NCBI GenBank assembly: GCA_932521025.1
Contig: OW051473.1
Span: forward strand, 10,292,001-10,356,000
Source: Oscheius onirici
Taxonomy: Eukaryota; Nematoda; Chromadorea; Rhabditida; Rhabditidae
Length of the DNA stretch: 64,000 nucleotides
Reading direction: 5' to 3'
This document shows positions 32,501-46,249 of the stretch, one piece after another. Numbering within the stretch: the first letter of the stretch is position 1; each line of letters begins with the position of its first letter. The position numbers were made by a program, and so were the translations under genes. The notes beneath the pieces were generated by a model that ran no database searches, was not told where the DNA came from, and saw only the letters and a program-made list of their open reading frames with translations.

Positions 32501-35500
32501 GAGCTCCGGTCTCAGGAACTCTTTGAAGGACAGAACATTCATCTTGAGACCAAACTGACTCCTCTGAATGACCCCAACTTGGAAGCAGTGTGGTATTTGA
32601 ATGGACGAGAACTGGTCAAAAGTAAGTGAATATAAATATTAAATTAGCATAAAACCACTGTGCAGATGATCGATGTCGCCAGACTCTAAACCACGGATTT
32701 GCTACTCTCGACATTGTCGGAGCCACGCAGCAGGACACTGGTCACTACGTGTGCAAAGCGCTCAACAAGTTGGGACAAGCTGAATCTCAGTGTACCATCA
32801 TTGTTCACCGTAAGTCTTAAGATTTGCCATTCCACAATCCATTTTCAGCTCAAATTGCTCTACACCAGTATGAGCAAAATCGAAATTTGGACGTTGACGA
32901 CGTGAGAGAAATCCAGTACACTCATGGAAAGCAAGATCTAGCTCCGAAGTTCCTCACTCAACTGCAAAACTATAACTGCCAGCAAGAACTGGGAAGATCT
33001 TTCTTCGAAGCAAGGATTCAGCCAATCAATGATCCATCGCTGAGAGTAAGCTGGCTAAAGGACGGACATACTCTTCCCAACGCCAACAGAATCCAGGTAT
33101 GCAGATATAAAACAGGATTTGAGCAAAAGTTTAGACTACTCACAACTTTGGAGTCGTGTCCCTGTCTCTTCATCCCACCTACCCTGAAGATGCTGGAACG
33201 TATACCTGCGTGCTCTTCAACTCTCAAGGACAGGCCCAGTCTTCGGCTGAGCTGACAACGCCTTCCATGGAATCACTCGTGACTGACACTAAGCACGAGG
33301 ATAGCTTGCAAATGATTGGCTACTTGGATAGTCATCATGTGCACATTGGACCTCAGCTGGTTGAACGTCCGGAAGAGTTCCACTCGATGGAAGCCCCGAG
33401 ATTCGTTCGTGCTCTGTCTGACCGCATCGAAGTCAACGAAAACGATCCTGTTCACTTTGAAGCCAGACTCCAGCCAGCCAGTGACGTTAAGATGACTGTC
33501 GAGTGGTACCACAATGGAAATCCCCTCCCAGCAGCTCACCGCTTCCGTCCCATGTTTGACTTTGGCTACGTGGCTCTGGACATTCTGTACGCCTATCCTG
33601 AAGACTCTGGATCCTACACTTTAATAGCAAGAAATGAACTGGGAGAGACTCAATGCAATCTGGAATTGTTTGTCAACACTGACAGATCACTTTTCCTGGA
33701 TCCCCATCATCCTGAAGGATTGGAGAGAATCAAGGAACTGGAGCAGGACCGCCGCACCGGCATTCCAGAAGTTGAAGACCGTACCTGTGATGCCGCTCCA
33801 AAGTTCCTTGGAGAACTTCAAGATCTTGACATCAATGAGCATCAGGACATTCATCTGGACCTGAAGATTACTCCCGTTCATGATCCTACAATGGAGATTG
33901 AATGGTTTGTCAATGGTCGCTACTTGACTACCGGAAGCAGAGTGAAAACGTTGTACGAGTTTGGCTTCGTGGCTTTGGACATCAAGGGAGCCATCTCAGA
34001 AGACTCGGGAACCTATTCTGTCAGAGCCAAGAATGCTCTTGGTGAAGCCATCCGCCAGTGTCAAATTAGAGTCGTCCCTGCCGGCCACATCCTTGGAGAC
34101 ACTCAGCATGAAGAGTCTCTCGGCAAGATTCAATACCTCGAGAATCTCAACAGATACGGAAGAGTTGAAGTTGAAGAACGTGGACCCGACATGGCTCCGG
34201 TCTTCGTCGTTCCTTTGGATGGAGAAATGGGAGAAGTCGAGGAAGGAGAGCCGGTTCATCTTGAGTGTCAGGTCAAGCCCATCAATGACAATACCCTTCG
34301 CATTACTTGGCTGAAAAACGGAGCACCGATTCCTCACGGTAAATTACCTTCTTAGCAATTTGACAAAAAGTTTAGGACATCGTTTCCGTACCTTCTACGA
34401 TTTTGGATTCGTTTCTCTTGATGTTCTAGGATTCTATGCTCATGACAGCGGAACCTACACTTGCAAGGCTGAGAACGCTTTGGGAGCCGTCGAAACCAGC
34501 ATTGCCGTCAGATGTCAGCGTGAGTAATTAGTATTTTACACGCCATGAAACTGGCGTTGTGCAACCCAAGAAGCTTGTGTTTGAGTAGCGCGTCGGCGTT
34601 GTTTTCTCCGCGACTTAGAGTCAGCGTGCGCCAAAAGTTCGTACGCTGACACATAATTAGCATGAACGACGGCGGTGCCTACCGTCTCCACGGTCGCGAC
34701 CCCATCTATGGCAAGATGCCGTTCAACCACGGTGCCCGTGGCCACGAGTCTGTTAGCAGCACATCCTCTATGAAACTTCTAAACCTGCCCCATTCAGCCA
34801 AAGACGCTATTGTCGGCGGAGTGCAACATCCCAGAAGCTACGCCAGAATCCAAGAAATTGAGGCTCCGCGATCAGCTCCAGTTGAGATTCCTGATGTTCC
34901 CAAAGAGGTGAGAATGCTCTATTGATTTTTATAACAAATTTCAAGGCACCATCATTTGTCAAGCCTTTGGGAACGGCTATCCGCTGCAATGAAGGAGACA
35001 ATGTCTATCTTGAGGCACAAATTTCCCCAGCCGACGACAATACTCTTACCGTAAGTCTCACCGGTTTTAGAACAAAGGACATTCTATGACAAACAGATAG
35101 CCTGGCGGTGGTCAAACAAAGAGAGCGTTGCCTTGAAATTTAAAGTGCTTACCGATTACTTTTCAGTACGAATGGCTGGTCAATGGAAATCCTTTGATGA
35201 AGGCCCACCGTTTCGTTCTGTCACAAGATTTTGGCTACATTGCTCTGAACATCCTCTACTGTTATCCGGAGGATTCTGGAACATACACCCTGGTTTTGAG
35301 AAACGCTTCGGGAGAGGCTCAGTCCACGATTGACATCGACTGCAGGATCGACGGTTCTGACGTAAGAATTGGGTATATTTAATTGAGACCAATTTTAGAA
35401 TGCCACCTCATTCCATCCGAACTCCTTGCAACGAATCAAGGAGCTTGAGACCCCAGCCGCTCGTGCTGAGGTTCCCGAACCTGCACCGAAGGAAGCACCC

Positions 35501-38500
35501 GTCTTTGTCAAGCCGCTGCCGTCCACGATCGACGTGGTCCACGAGTCTCAGACACTTCATCTGGAAGCTGAAATTGTTCCAACTGGAGATAACACAATGA
35601 TCGTAAAATTCTTCCCCTTTTATTACTTTTCAAATTACAGTACCAATGGCTTTTCAATGGAAATCCACTAAAAGCCTCCAGTCGCTACAGAGCTCTTCAT
35701 GACTTTGGCTTTGTCTCTCTGGACATTGACTACGTCATTGCTGAAGATGCTGGAACCTACACTCTTCTCTGCACCAATGCCTCTGGATCAGCCCAATCCT
35801 CTTGCGAATTCGAAGTGGAACGTCTGAAGAGTATCCTCTCAGACACTGCTCATCCCGAATCTTTGAGAAGAATCAGAGAAATTGAACAGCTTCATCCGGC
35901 AAGACCTAGTGGTATGCTTTTCTGACGTTTTTAATGACCCATCGCTTTAGCTGAGGATGCTCCTCCAGAGCCACCAGTCTTCACTCAGCAACTTGCTGGA
36001 CCGGCTGATCTCCTCAAAGAAGGACAGAGCGTCCACATGGACTGTGTGCTCCAACCCATCAACGACCCTAACCTTAAGGTTAAAATTCCTGTTGTTATAT
36101 ACTTTTTCGATGCAGATTGAATGGTTCCACAACGACATTCCCTTGATGTTCGGATCCAGAATCCGTACCATCCACGATTTCGGATACGTTGGACTTGAGT
36201 TCCTTCATGTCCATCCGGAGGATACTGGAAAGTACATCTGCAGAGCAACCAATGCCGCTGGACAGACACAGACCGAGTTCAGCTTGGAGTGTAGACCTCG
36301 CCGGAACATCTACCTGGACTCTCAGCACGAGTCGTCCTGGGCCAAGATTCAGGAGATTGAGAACAAGGAGATTGCCCGTGAAGCCACTCCCGAAATGTCC
36401 TTCCCATCACCGACATTCACTGAACAGCTACAGGTAGAATTAAAATTTTCGTTCAAACTGTTTTATAGAACCACGACAAATCTGTGGAAGGAGATGCTAT
36501 TCGTCTTGAATGCCGTCTGGTTCCTGTCAATGACCCTACTATGAAGGTGTTTTGGACCCGAAATGGACAGCCTCTTCCAGAAGCTTCCCGTTTTATGCCG
36601 GCCAGGAACTTTGACTATGTCAACTTAGATATTTTGTCCCTCTACGGAGAAGATTCTGGTATCTATACTTGCAAAGCCATCAGTGCCTTTGGCGAAGCCG
36701 CAACATCCTGCACTGTCAAGTGTACTCCGACTGATTCTCTGCTTCTGAACACTCAGCACGAAGCTTCTTGGAACAAAGTTCGAGAGATTGAAAACAGGCT
36801 GGTCATGGAAAAGATCTACGAAGATGCCGAGAAAATTGCTCCCAGATTTGTTACTCCTCTTGCAGGAGCTATGGGAGAGATTGGCGAAGGAGCTCCTATT
36901 CATCTGGAGTGCCAAGTTGAGCCGACAAACGACAACCAACTTCAAGTTCAATGGTAAAAACATTCACAACTACTAAAATGAGGTTTTCAGGTACCACAAT
37001 GGCAATCCGCTGGTCAATGGACATCGATTCCGTACCACTCACGATTTCGGTTATGTGGCTTTGGATATCCTCTACGCTTTCGGCCAAGATTCTGGAGAAT
37101 GGACCTGTGTTGCTCGCAACGCCCTTGGAGAGGCTCAAACCGTAGCAAGCTTGACGATTCTGCCGAGAGGAGTCTTGTATCTTGACTCCCAACATCCGAA
37201 CAGTTGGCAGAAGATTCAAGAGCTCGAAGCTCCGAAAGCACAAGCTCCTGTCGTACCTGATGTCGACTACGATGCTCCGCAATTTTTGGAGCCCATGGAT
37301 TCGCTTGAGAGAATCGAGTTCCAACCTGCACACTTCTCGACAAGACTGCAGCCAGCCGCTGATCCTAACCTTCGTGTTCAATGGTTTAAGGACGGAAACC
37401 CTCTTGGAAACAGCAACCGTTTCAAGCTTACTTCCGACTTTGGATACGTTGCTCTGGACATTGCTCACACCGTTCCAGAGGATTCTGGTGTCTACTCTCT
37501 CAGAGCTTATAATGACAAGGTTTTATTTTATTTACTGGTTAACATTTCATTTTCAGGGAGAGGCAGAGGTTCAAGCTCAGCTCAGTGTACGCGGAAACGC
37601 TGCCATCATTGGAGACACTCGCCACGAACAATCATGGCAAAAGATCCAAGAGATGGAGGCTCCCCGTGGTCCTGGAGAGGAAGCTCCTGCTCCCAAATAC
37701 GGTCCTCCCAAGTTTGTCCGTCCTCTCAACAGCCTTGATAACGTCATCGAGGGACAGCCTGGACACTTCGAGGCTCAGGTTTGTGTTTATGTGTTTGGTA
37801 AATATGCTTTTTTCAGTTTACTCCCTTCAACGATCCTTTCACGACTGTTCAATGGTACCTGAATGGCAAGCCTTTGGCCGCCTCCAGTCGTCGTATCCTG
37901 AGAAACGACTTTGGCCTAGTGACTCTCAATCTGCAGTACGTTTTGGGAGAAGACTCCGGAGAGTATACTGTTGTTGTGAAGAACCAGGAAGGCGAAGATC
38001 GAACATCTGGAACATTGAACTGTACTGGACGTCCATCAATTCTCGGAGATACCATGCATGATTCCTCATGGCAACGAATCCAACAGCTGGAAGCCCCGAG
38101 AGCTTCGCTGCCTGAGCCAGAAGCGCCCCAATACGAGAAGCCTTCATTCATTCATGCTCTCCAATCTGTCAGTGATCTGCCTGAAGGATCAGTGGCTCTT
38201 CTGGAAGCAAGACTCATCCCGGTCAATGACCCGAACCTTCGCGTCCAGTGGTTCTTCAATGACTCGCCTCTTCAGGAGTCTAACTGGATTGCTACGAACA
38301 ACGACTTTGGCTGTGTGTCTCTGCGCATTGCTCCAGTTCATGCTCGTCACACCGGTGTTTATTCTTGCAAGGCTTTCAACGAGCACGGAGCTGCCGTCAC
38401 CAGCGCTTCCATTTCTGTTCAAGGAACCGATAACCTTCTGCTTGACTCTTCTCATCCTGCCTCTCTTCAAAAGATTCAGGAACTCGAATCTCTTGACAAG

Positions 38501-41500
38501 TATGCTCGTCTCGAGATTCCCGAGAAGGAGTTTGAGAAGCCGCAATGGATTCAGCCTTTCGAAAACGTTGATGATGTCGGAGAAGGACAGGTTGTTGAAC
38601 TTCGTGGTCTAGTTGAGCCTTCTGGAGATCCAAATCTGAGAATTGAATGGCTTCTGAACGGACAGCCTCTGATGAATGCTAACCGCTTCCGTCAAGAGTA
38701 CGAGTTCGGAAATGTCATCTTGACCATTGTGCACGTGCTTCCTCACGACTCCGGTGTCTACACTTGCCGTGCCTATAACGCCAACGGTGAGGCCAGCACC
38801 AGCGCCACGGTCAAGGTGCTCGGATACGAAAAGATTCTTCGCGACGTCCAGCATCCCTCTTCTTGGCTGAGAATCCAGGAAATTGAAGCTCCCAAGATCG
38901 TCGAAGAGGTTGAAGAAATCATCGTCAAGGAGAAGCCATCTTTTGTCACTCAGCTCGAGTCTGTTGAAGATGTACCTGAGGGACATGCTATTCATTTGGA
39001 GGCCACTTTCCAGCCGGCTCGGGACTCTGACTTAAAGGTATTGCTATTCTATTGTATAAGCAAAATCTGTTTAAGGTTTACTGGCAGAAGAATGGTGCTC
39101 CGATTGGAGCTTCGCAACTGATCCAGACTAGAAATGAACTCGGATGGGCGACTCTTAACATTCTCTCAGCCAACGAGGATCACAATGGTTTTGAAAACCT
39201 CTGTTTACATACAAATTTACAATTCAGGAGTTTACACCCTTACCATCTCAAACAGTGAAGGCGACGCTGTCTCTACTGCCTCCGTAAAGGTCGCTGGATC
39301 TGGTGCTATTCACGGCGCTTCCCGTCACGAAGAATCTTGGCGCCAAATTCAGATTCTAGAAGCTCCCAGAGAAAAAACTCCTGATGCTCCTGCTCCAGTC
39401 TATGAACCTCCACTTATTGTCACTCAAATCCAAGACCAGGAGTGCAATGAGGGCGATCACATTCACTTTGAAGCCCAGTTCACTCCGGTCAACGATCCTG
39501 GACTGCAGGTTCAATGGCTTAGAAATGGAAATTCTCTGGCTCATGGCTCCAAGTACGCGATGGCTCAAGATTTTGGAATCGTCATGCTTGACCTTGCCTA
39601 CACGTTCCCAGAGGACGAAGGGATCTATCAGTTGAGAGTCAGTAATGCTCAGGGAGAAGCTGTGACCAGCGCCACTCTGAAGTGTCAAGGAAAAGCCACT
39701 ATTCTTGGAGATACTCAACACGAGGAGTCATGGAAGAGAATCCAGGAGATGGAAGCTCCTAAGCCTCAATTGGAAGAAGCTGAGCCGACCCCCAAGGGAC
39801 CTCCGAGATTCGTTCAGCCTCTCACCTCTCCTGGCGATCTGTTTGAAGGACAACCAGCTCATTTCGAAGCTACTGTTGAGCCAGTTGATGACAACACCAT
39901 GCAGATTCAATGGTATCTGAACGGAGCTCCTATGGCTGCTTCTTCGCGAGTCAGAATGATCAATGACTTTGGATGGATCATTATGGACATCAATCAGTCC
40001 GAAATCAGAGATACTGGAGAGTGGAAGTGTATTGTTCGCAACGCTGCCGGAGAGGCTGAGAGTTCAACGACTCTTGCCGTCCAAGGCAAAGCGAACATTG
40101 CCTACGACTCTCTCCAGCCCCAATCTCTTGATAGAATCCGTGAGATCGAAGCCCCCAAGGCTGGTACTCCGGAAGCTCCAGACGCTACCTACCAGGCACC
40201 TCAAATTGTCACACCATTGACAGTTCAAGGAGCTTTGGAAGAAGGTGGCTCAGTACATCTTCAAGCTCAGTACACTCCCACCAGCGATCCACAGACCAAG
40301 ATTGAATGGCTTCTCAATGGACAGCCCATATTCCAGTCCAACAGACACAGAATGGTCCACGATTTCGGATTTGCCGTTCTCGACGTTCTGCACTTGTTGA
40401 ACCACGACACTGGAGAGTACACTCTTCGAGTGAGCAACTCTGCTGGAAACGCTACTTCCAGCGCTACGGTCCAAGTTGAAGCTAGCAGTGGTCTCATTCT
40501 ACACCCACAGGATGAGCAAAAGGCCAGTGCCGTAACCCAATTGGAGGAACGACTTCACCGTCGCCCCGAAGAACTGCCAGATGAGTCTAAAGAAATGATG
40601 CCCGTCTTTGTTGAGCCCCTGGGAGCTCCTAACGAATGTGCTGAAGGAGAAAGAGTTCACCTCAGTGCTCGCTATGAGCCTACAAATGACAATCAGCTCA
40701 TGGTTCAGTGGTACCTGGATGGCCGTCCTTTGAAGACCAGCTCTCGTGTTAAGACTATCAACGACTTTGGAATTGTTGTTCTGGAAATCAGTCCGACTTA
40801 TCCTGAAGACAGCGGAGAGTACACCTGCCGAGCTGTCAACCGTGTCGGAGAGGCGGTAACTAGTACCCGTCTGAACTGTACACCAAAGGAAGGTATCATC
40901 AGTCAATCACAGCTTCCCGAGAGGATGGCTGGTGCTGGAAAGAGAATTGCCGAAATTGAAGCTCCGAGACCAGCTGCCCAAGAAACTGCTCCCATCGATC
41001 ATGGAGCTCCGAAGTTTGTCACTCAATTGGTTTCTCCTCCTGAGCTGCTGGAAGGACAACAATGTCATCTTGAAGCTCAAGTTCACCCGGTTGCTGATCC
41101 TCGTCTGAAGATTGAATGGTTCCACAACGGCAACCCCGTCAATCATTCTAACAGAATGAAGATGATCCACGACTTTGGATTTGTCGTTCTCGAGATGAGT
41201 CCTGCCGAGCCTCAGGACACTGGAAAGTGGACGTGTCGCGCTACCAATGACCACGGAAGTGCTGAAGTCGATTGCGAGATCAAGGTTGTCGGCCAAAGTG
41301 GAGTCGTCTATGAATGGCAGTCCCCTGCGGAGAGAAAGGAAAAGATTACCGAGCTCGAGCAATGGATCCATCGACCCAAGGAGGAGCTCAACTTGCCTCC
41401 TGTAGATTACCCTGCTCCTCATTTCTCTCAAGAACTGGCAGATCTGGGATCCATGAACGAGGCTGATGCTACTGCCTTTGTATGTGTCCTGGAACCTATT

Positions 41501-44500
41501 GGAGATCCAACTCTTCGTGTCGAATGGCAACACAACGGTCGTCCCATTCCCTACTCTAACAGAATCTCGTGCTCAAACGAGTTTGGTGTGGCTACTCTGT
41601 TGGTCAAGCATCTCATTGCAGCCGATTCCGGAGAATACAAGTGCATCGCTACTAACAGCAAGGGATCAGCGGAGACTGTTGGCCAGATCATTGTCGAGTC
41701 TGCTACCAAGATCGATGCTCCTCAAGTTGTACAGAAACTGGTTGAGAACATTGAAGGAACATTGGAAGGAGATTCTATCCATCTCGAATGCAGAGTCACT
41801 CCGATCAGTGACCCTAACCTCAAGGTCTACTGGCTCCGCAATGGAAACCCTCTGCCAGAAGCTTCCAGATTCCGACCCGTCTTCGAGTTTGGATACGTGT
41901 CTCTTGACATTCTGTATGCTTATCCAGAGGACAATGGAGAGTACGAACTTGTGGCTGTCAACGACAAGGGAGAGTGCAGGACCAAGACCAAGCTTACGGT
42001 TATTCCCAGACCAGCCTTGGATTATTCCACTCAAGGAAAGCTGCAAGACAACTTGGAGTCTCACTTCAAGCAGCACACCACAGCTGAAGTAAAGCTCACC
42101 GTCAGTGATGCCTACGACGAGAATGACAAGCGTGCTCCAGAATTCAAGGTACCTCTTCAGAACATTGGAGTTCTGGAAGGAGAGTTTTGTCGGTTCGAGA
42201 CCCAGATTGCTCCGATCAACGATCCGTACTTGAAGGTCGAATGGTACAAGGACAAAAAGCCCGTTCTTCTTGGACATCGTTTCCGTTCTACTCTTGATTT
42301 CGGATTCGCGTGTCTTGATCTTCTCTATGCTCTTCCTGACGATACTGGAGAGTACCACTGTGTTGCTACCAACAGACATGGACAGGCTATGATCGCCGCC
42401 AAACTCGCCTGCCAGGGAGCCTCTCACGTCATCACCGAGAGCCAGATGCCACAGGGTATGCTGGTCAGGAGTGTCAAGCAAGACCAGAACAAGATTCACT
42501 GGTCAGACCAGGGTGTCCCATCACAGCCAAAACAAAAAATGGCTCCTCAATTCACAATCAAGCCGAGAAACCTTCAAGTCACTGAGAACCAGCCTGCTCG
42601 CTTTGAATGCGCCGTCATTGGATTCCCACGACCCAAGATTACCTGGTTCATCAATGGAAATCAAGCTCTTCATGTAAGAAACTGAAATATTTATTGAGAA
42701 TGCCTTTTTAGGGCCATCGTTACAAGCTGAACTACGACGGACTTCATTACTTGACCATCAGTAACTCGAGAATCTCTGACGCCGGTGAGGTTGTCGCCAT
42801 TGCCAAGAACTCTGAAGGAGAAACCCTTTCCAGCTGCACTCTTGATATCTTCCAGGTAATGAGAAAGGGGGTACCAACAAAAAACTTATTATAGAAGGAC
42901 GACTTCCGTCAGACCAAACTTCGTCCAGCTGTCCTTAAGACCAGTGATGACATCCATCAGCGTGAGCTGTTGTGGCAGCGAGAGACTCTTGGCAAGCTTG
43001 GAGAAGCCTTTGAGACGGCTCCAAAGCCCGATGCACACAAGCTCATGCATGTCGAGCGAGCCAAATCACCAATTGAGCCTCTGGAAACTGAAGAGCTCCT
43101 GCAGAAGTTCACAAGGCCTCGTGATGACAAGTTCTATGACCAGCTTTCCTATGTTGAGACTAGCAAGCCTCAATTCAGAGGAATGGAACTGGAACAGGTG
43201 TCGTTAAAGGCTGGCAAGACTCTGAAGTACGAAGCTCCTCGTGAAGAATTAGAGAAGGTTGCTCTGAAGACGGCTCCTTCAAAAGAGAAGGAAGAATCCG
43301 CATGGGAGAAGCCCGACTGGGCTGAAGGAGGAGCCAAGCTTGGTGGAAATGTTGAACAAAGGTTTGAAAAGTTCTCTTTCAAAAAAACCTAAAGATTTAG
43401 ATTCAAAAAGCTTCCGTCTCCGCCCAAGGACATCGAGGTTCCTGCTAGAGATCAGATCAAGCTGAAGACTGCCAAGCCGACAAGAGCTAGCGAGGTTCAT
43501 GAAGGAGAACGTGTCAAGATTGCGGAGAACAAGGCCAAACTGAAGACGGTGACTCAGGGTCCTGAAGTTCAGAAAGAAGAAGTCGTTCCTCACAACCAAC
43601 AAGTTCAGCTCAAGGTGGGTCCTTACTCATTTGGTAGAGAATATAAACACACACTCGCATGATCACCAATCAACCGGATATCACTCACTTTTAGACGAAA
43701 TTCGCTCCTAAAAAGGAAGGCGGTTCTGAACCGTTCAAGATTGAGAGTAAGGAGTTGAAGGGAACGCCGCAGGTTATCAAGGAGCCAATTGTGCCACAGA
43801 CTATTAGCAATAAGGTACACTATATGTTGCTTGAGCTGTTCGCGCCTCTGAATGTCCTTGTACCTTTCGGTCTGGAAAGCATGTCTTGTTTTCAATTGTC
43901 ATTTGCATGTCAGTGAATGTTCAGAATCATGTTGTGAAATATCAAGCCTACCGGGAGCATCGCGAGCATCGGGAATCTTCTTCCTACATGGATGAACTTC
44001 ATCTCGACGATTCTTCAACTTTGAGAGTTCAGAGAACCGAATACCAAATTTCGCCGAGATCACGCGAACGTGTAGTTGGATTTCATATAATCAGGGTTTG
44101 TGGCATGTGTCAGCTAACGATGTTTTCGAACGCTTAACATTTTTCTGTCGCTTTTTCTGTCACCCTCTTATAAACTACAATGAACAAAGTATTTTTTAGC
44201 CACAGCCAACCAAAATGGGAGCTTCCAAGCAGGCACCTCCTACGCTGAAACAGCAACTGACGCCACTTGAGGGAGAGCCCGGAAAGGCGGTGAAATTCTC
44301 CGTGTCCTTCGAAGGAGCTGCTCCAATCAAGGTCACCTGGTTCAAGGATGGAAAAGAGATCAAGAGCACCTTTCGTTCTCAAATTAACACAACTGAAAAT
44401 GGTTCTACTCTGTCCATTGGACGACTGGAAAACAGTCACAGCGGAGAATATTCGGTCAGATTGGAAAATGCTGCAGGAACTGTAGAGTCGATCGCTTCCC

Positions 44501-46249
44501 TGGCTGTCACTGCTGCCGTCAGCAAGGGCAAAGCACCCGATTTTACAGCCCGAATGCACGATCTGAGAATCGCACAGAATGGTCCGGCTGAGTTCAGTTG
44601 TACCATTAGCGGAGAGCCGATTCCGAGCGTTGCTTGGTTCAAGGTAAAACTTTGTTAAATAGTGAACTAAATTTCTTTGCAGGACGGACAACCTCTGCCC
44701 AATGACGGCCGTTTCGTCTCCTCAGATTCCAACGGAGTTTACAAACTATCCTTGGCTTCAACTCTCGCTCAAGATGCCGGAATTTATGAAATTGTGGCCA
44801 AGAATCCTGCTGGAGAAGCCAGGTACCTGAACACGTGGCAAAATAAGAGATTTTTCAGATGCAAGGCAAAGTTGAACGTGAATTTGAGCAAGACGGGTAA
44901 GGGTGCCGAAGAAGGACCCAGATATGAGGCTCCACGATTCACAGCCCAGATCCAGCCTGTCATTGTCGACGAGGGCAAAACTGCCGTCTTCAGTGCCAAA
45001 TACACCGGCTTCCCTGGTATGTTTTGTGTTTGTCAGTTGTTTAAACAGGCGGGGGTTGCCTCGACCGTGATAGAATGTCATTTTTCCCACCGATCAAACA
45101 CTGAAGAGTGCTCTCAAGTGCATTTGGTTCACTTCTTACTCATTAAAACCATTCTTTCAGAGCCGACCATTCGCTGGTACCGTAACAACGAACCAGTTAG
45201 GAAGAGTCAATCCTATGAGATTTCGCAAAACAACGGCGAAGCCACATTGAAGATCTCCAGCACACAGCAGGACGACGTCGCTGAATACAAAGTGGAAGCG
45301 AGCAATCCAGCTGGAAAGGCTTCTTCCGTCGCCAACATTGTTCTTACACGTGAGTTTAAGAAAAAAGGAAGGATTAAATTGTTCTGTTTTCAGCAAAGAG
45401 CGGAAGGATAGCCAAGACTAGCATTGTCAGAGGAGGAACTGCAGCCGTAATTGATAGACCCGCAGCGGACGCTCCTCACTTTGTAGCCAAACTGTCCGAC
45501 ATTTCTGCAAGACAAGGTAGGAACCAAGAATAGTATTTCTTAATACCAGTCGTGCGTCATCAGACACTGATTGGAAGTGTAAAACGCTTTAATTGTATTC
45601 AACCAGGCATGTCTAACGAGGATGTTTTTGCTGTAAACACAGACCACTGGGTCATGTTGACATCAGAGAGCGTTATATGCACAATGTAACGATCAAAGAT
45701 TATCACCATCCTAGGGGCCTGATAACACAGATTTTGTAAACATTTGGGTGAAACTAGAGAGCAATGTTCGACCATTCAGGCCACACTGTGAAGTTTGTTT
45801 GTGAAGTTGACGGAGATCCGAAGCCAACGGTCGAGTGGACGTTGAACGGGAAAACTATCGCTGCAGGTCAAAATATAAAGGTTTGGGGAGCAAATTTTCA
45901 AAAAACTTAAACTATTAAGATCTCAATGGAAGGAAATAAAGCAATTTTGGAACTGACCCGAGTAACTTCTAACAGTGCCGGTCAATATGCCTGTCTGATT
46001 CGAAACCCCAATGGGGCTGCCCAGTCACAGGCCAAGTTAACGATTAGTAAGTTTTAAAGTGTATTTTTTGAAAAAGGAAAAGGCCAATACCGCGTGCATG
46101 TGAAAAATATACATCTTTCTTCCAATTTCTATCTCCCCGACTCGATCTATGAAAAACTGCTGACCAAATCCCTGCTTTGCTCTCCGAACACTGCTTAACG
46201 CCCTTCCAACTAACCCACTAGACAATTTTTGAAATTTTCAGGTAAATAG
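26592..46249 (+). CDS. ketn-1: Kettin (giant sarcomeric Ig-repeat protein)
   Basis: About 45 exons give roughly 4,700-5,000 aa. Start MPFKQPLGERAENRVAPTFI leads into Ig1. By my count Ig1-3 lie at 26680-28680; a long intron (28681-30640) precedes a charged coiled coil (30641-31020, repeated ERE/REEE); Ig4-5 follow (31330-31990); then a near-continuous run Ig6-Ig30 (32110-42860). In that run each Ig (VxWxxNGxPL...DFGYVALDIL...EDSGxYTCxAxNxxGEA) is joined by a 30-35 residue linker with SILGDTQHEESWxKIQEMEA, the arrangement that defines kettin. A disordered Lys/Glu linker (42895-44205) precedes Ig31-34, and the protein ends TISK at 46247-46249. Kettin binds actin filaments through linker-Ig units near Z-disc or dense-body I-bands and stiffens muscle. 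C. elegans KETN-1 is reported with 31 Ig domains, and Drosophila kettin (Sls) with 35. No kinase or FN3 domain is present, so it is neither twitchin nor UNC-89. Confidence 0.95.
27538..27680. repeat. Short degenerate tandem repeat in a kettin intron
   Basis: Units resembling accggtctcttcaaatct and gatcccttttccg recur several times (for example around 27630-27670) without strict periodicity. They lie just upstream of the tRNA-Glu-like fragment in the same intron. Confidence 0.45.
27723..27785 (-). repeat. tRNA-Glu-like pseudogene or SINE head in a kettin intron
   Basis: On the minus strand cttcacccaga, then gacccgggttcgactcc, matches the anticodon-to-T-arm part of tRNA-Glu(TTC). The anticodon stem does not pair well and the 5' half is missing or scrambled. 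A functional tRNA is therefore unlikely. It lies in the kettin intron 27208-27897. Confidence 0.6.
28681..30640 (+). other. Long kettin intron (about 2 kb)
   Basis: The exon ending ENRFGK at about 28680 joins in frame to VESAARIEVY at 30641, leaving an intron far longer than the others in the window. I found no Ig-like exon inside. Such length in a compact genome suggests alternative promoters or enhancers, but no motif was assigned. Confidence 0.55.
34662..34798 (+). promoter_or_regulatory. Possible alternative first exon of a short kettin isoform
   Basis: Inside the intron 34519-34798 an ATG at 34662, just after an acceptor-like aattag, opens a frame (MNDGGAYRLHGRDPIYGKMP...) that runs without a stop straight into the downstream kettin exon, in the kettin frame (KDAIVGGVQHPRSYARIQEI). 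The full-length transcript appears to use the attcag at 34798. An internal promoter with spliced-leader addition would give a kettin starting about one third of the way in with a new N-terminus of about 45 residues. Confidence 0.45.

Noticed and set aside
34536-34745. 69-codon minus-strand ORF opposite the kettin intron
   Set aside because: It is antisense to the in-frame plus-strand exon candidate and composed of low-complexity Val/Ala/Arg; read as its shadow.
36896-37468. 190-codon minus-strand ORF inside kettin
   Set aside because: Long antisense frames recur throughout kettin because of biased codon usage; it is a shadow of the Ig exons.
41666-42499. 277-codon minus-strand ORF
   Set aside because: It is exactly antisense to Ig28-Ig29 exons with no start context; a shadow frame.
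26592-46249. Identity as twitchin, titin or UNC-89
   Set aside because: No kinase, FN3, SH3 or RhoGEF domain is present, and the 30-35 residue linkers between Ig domains are specific to kettin.
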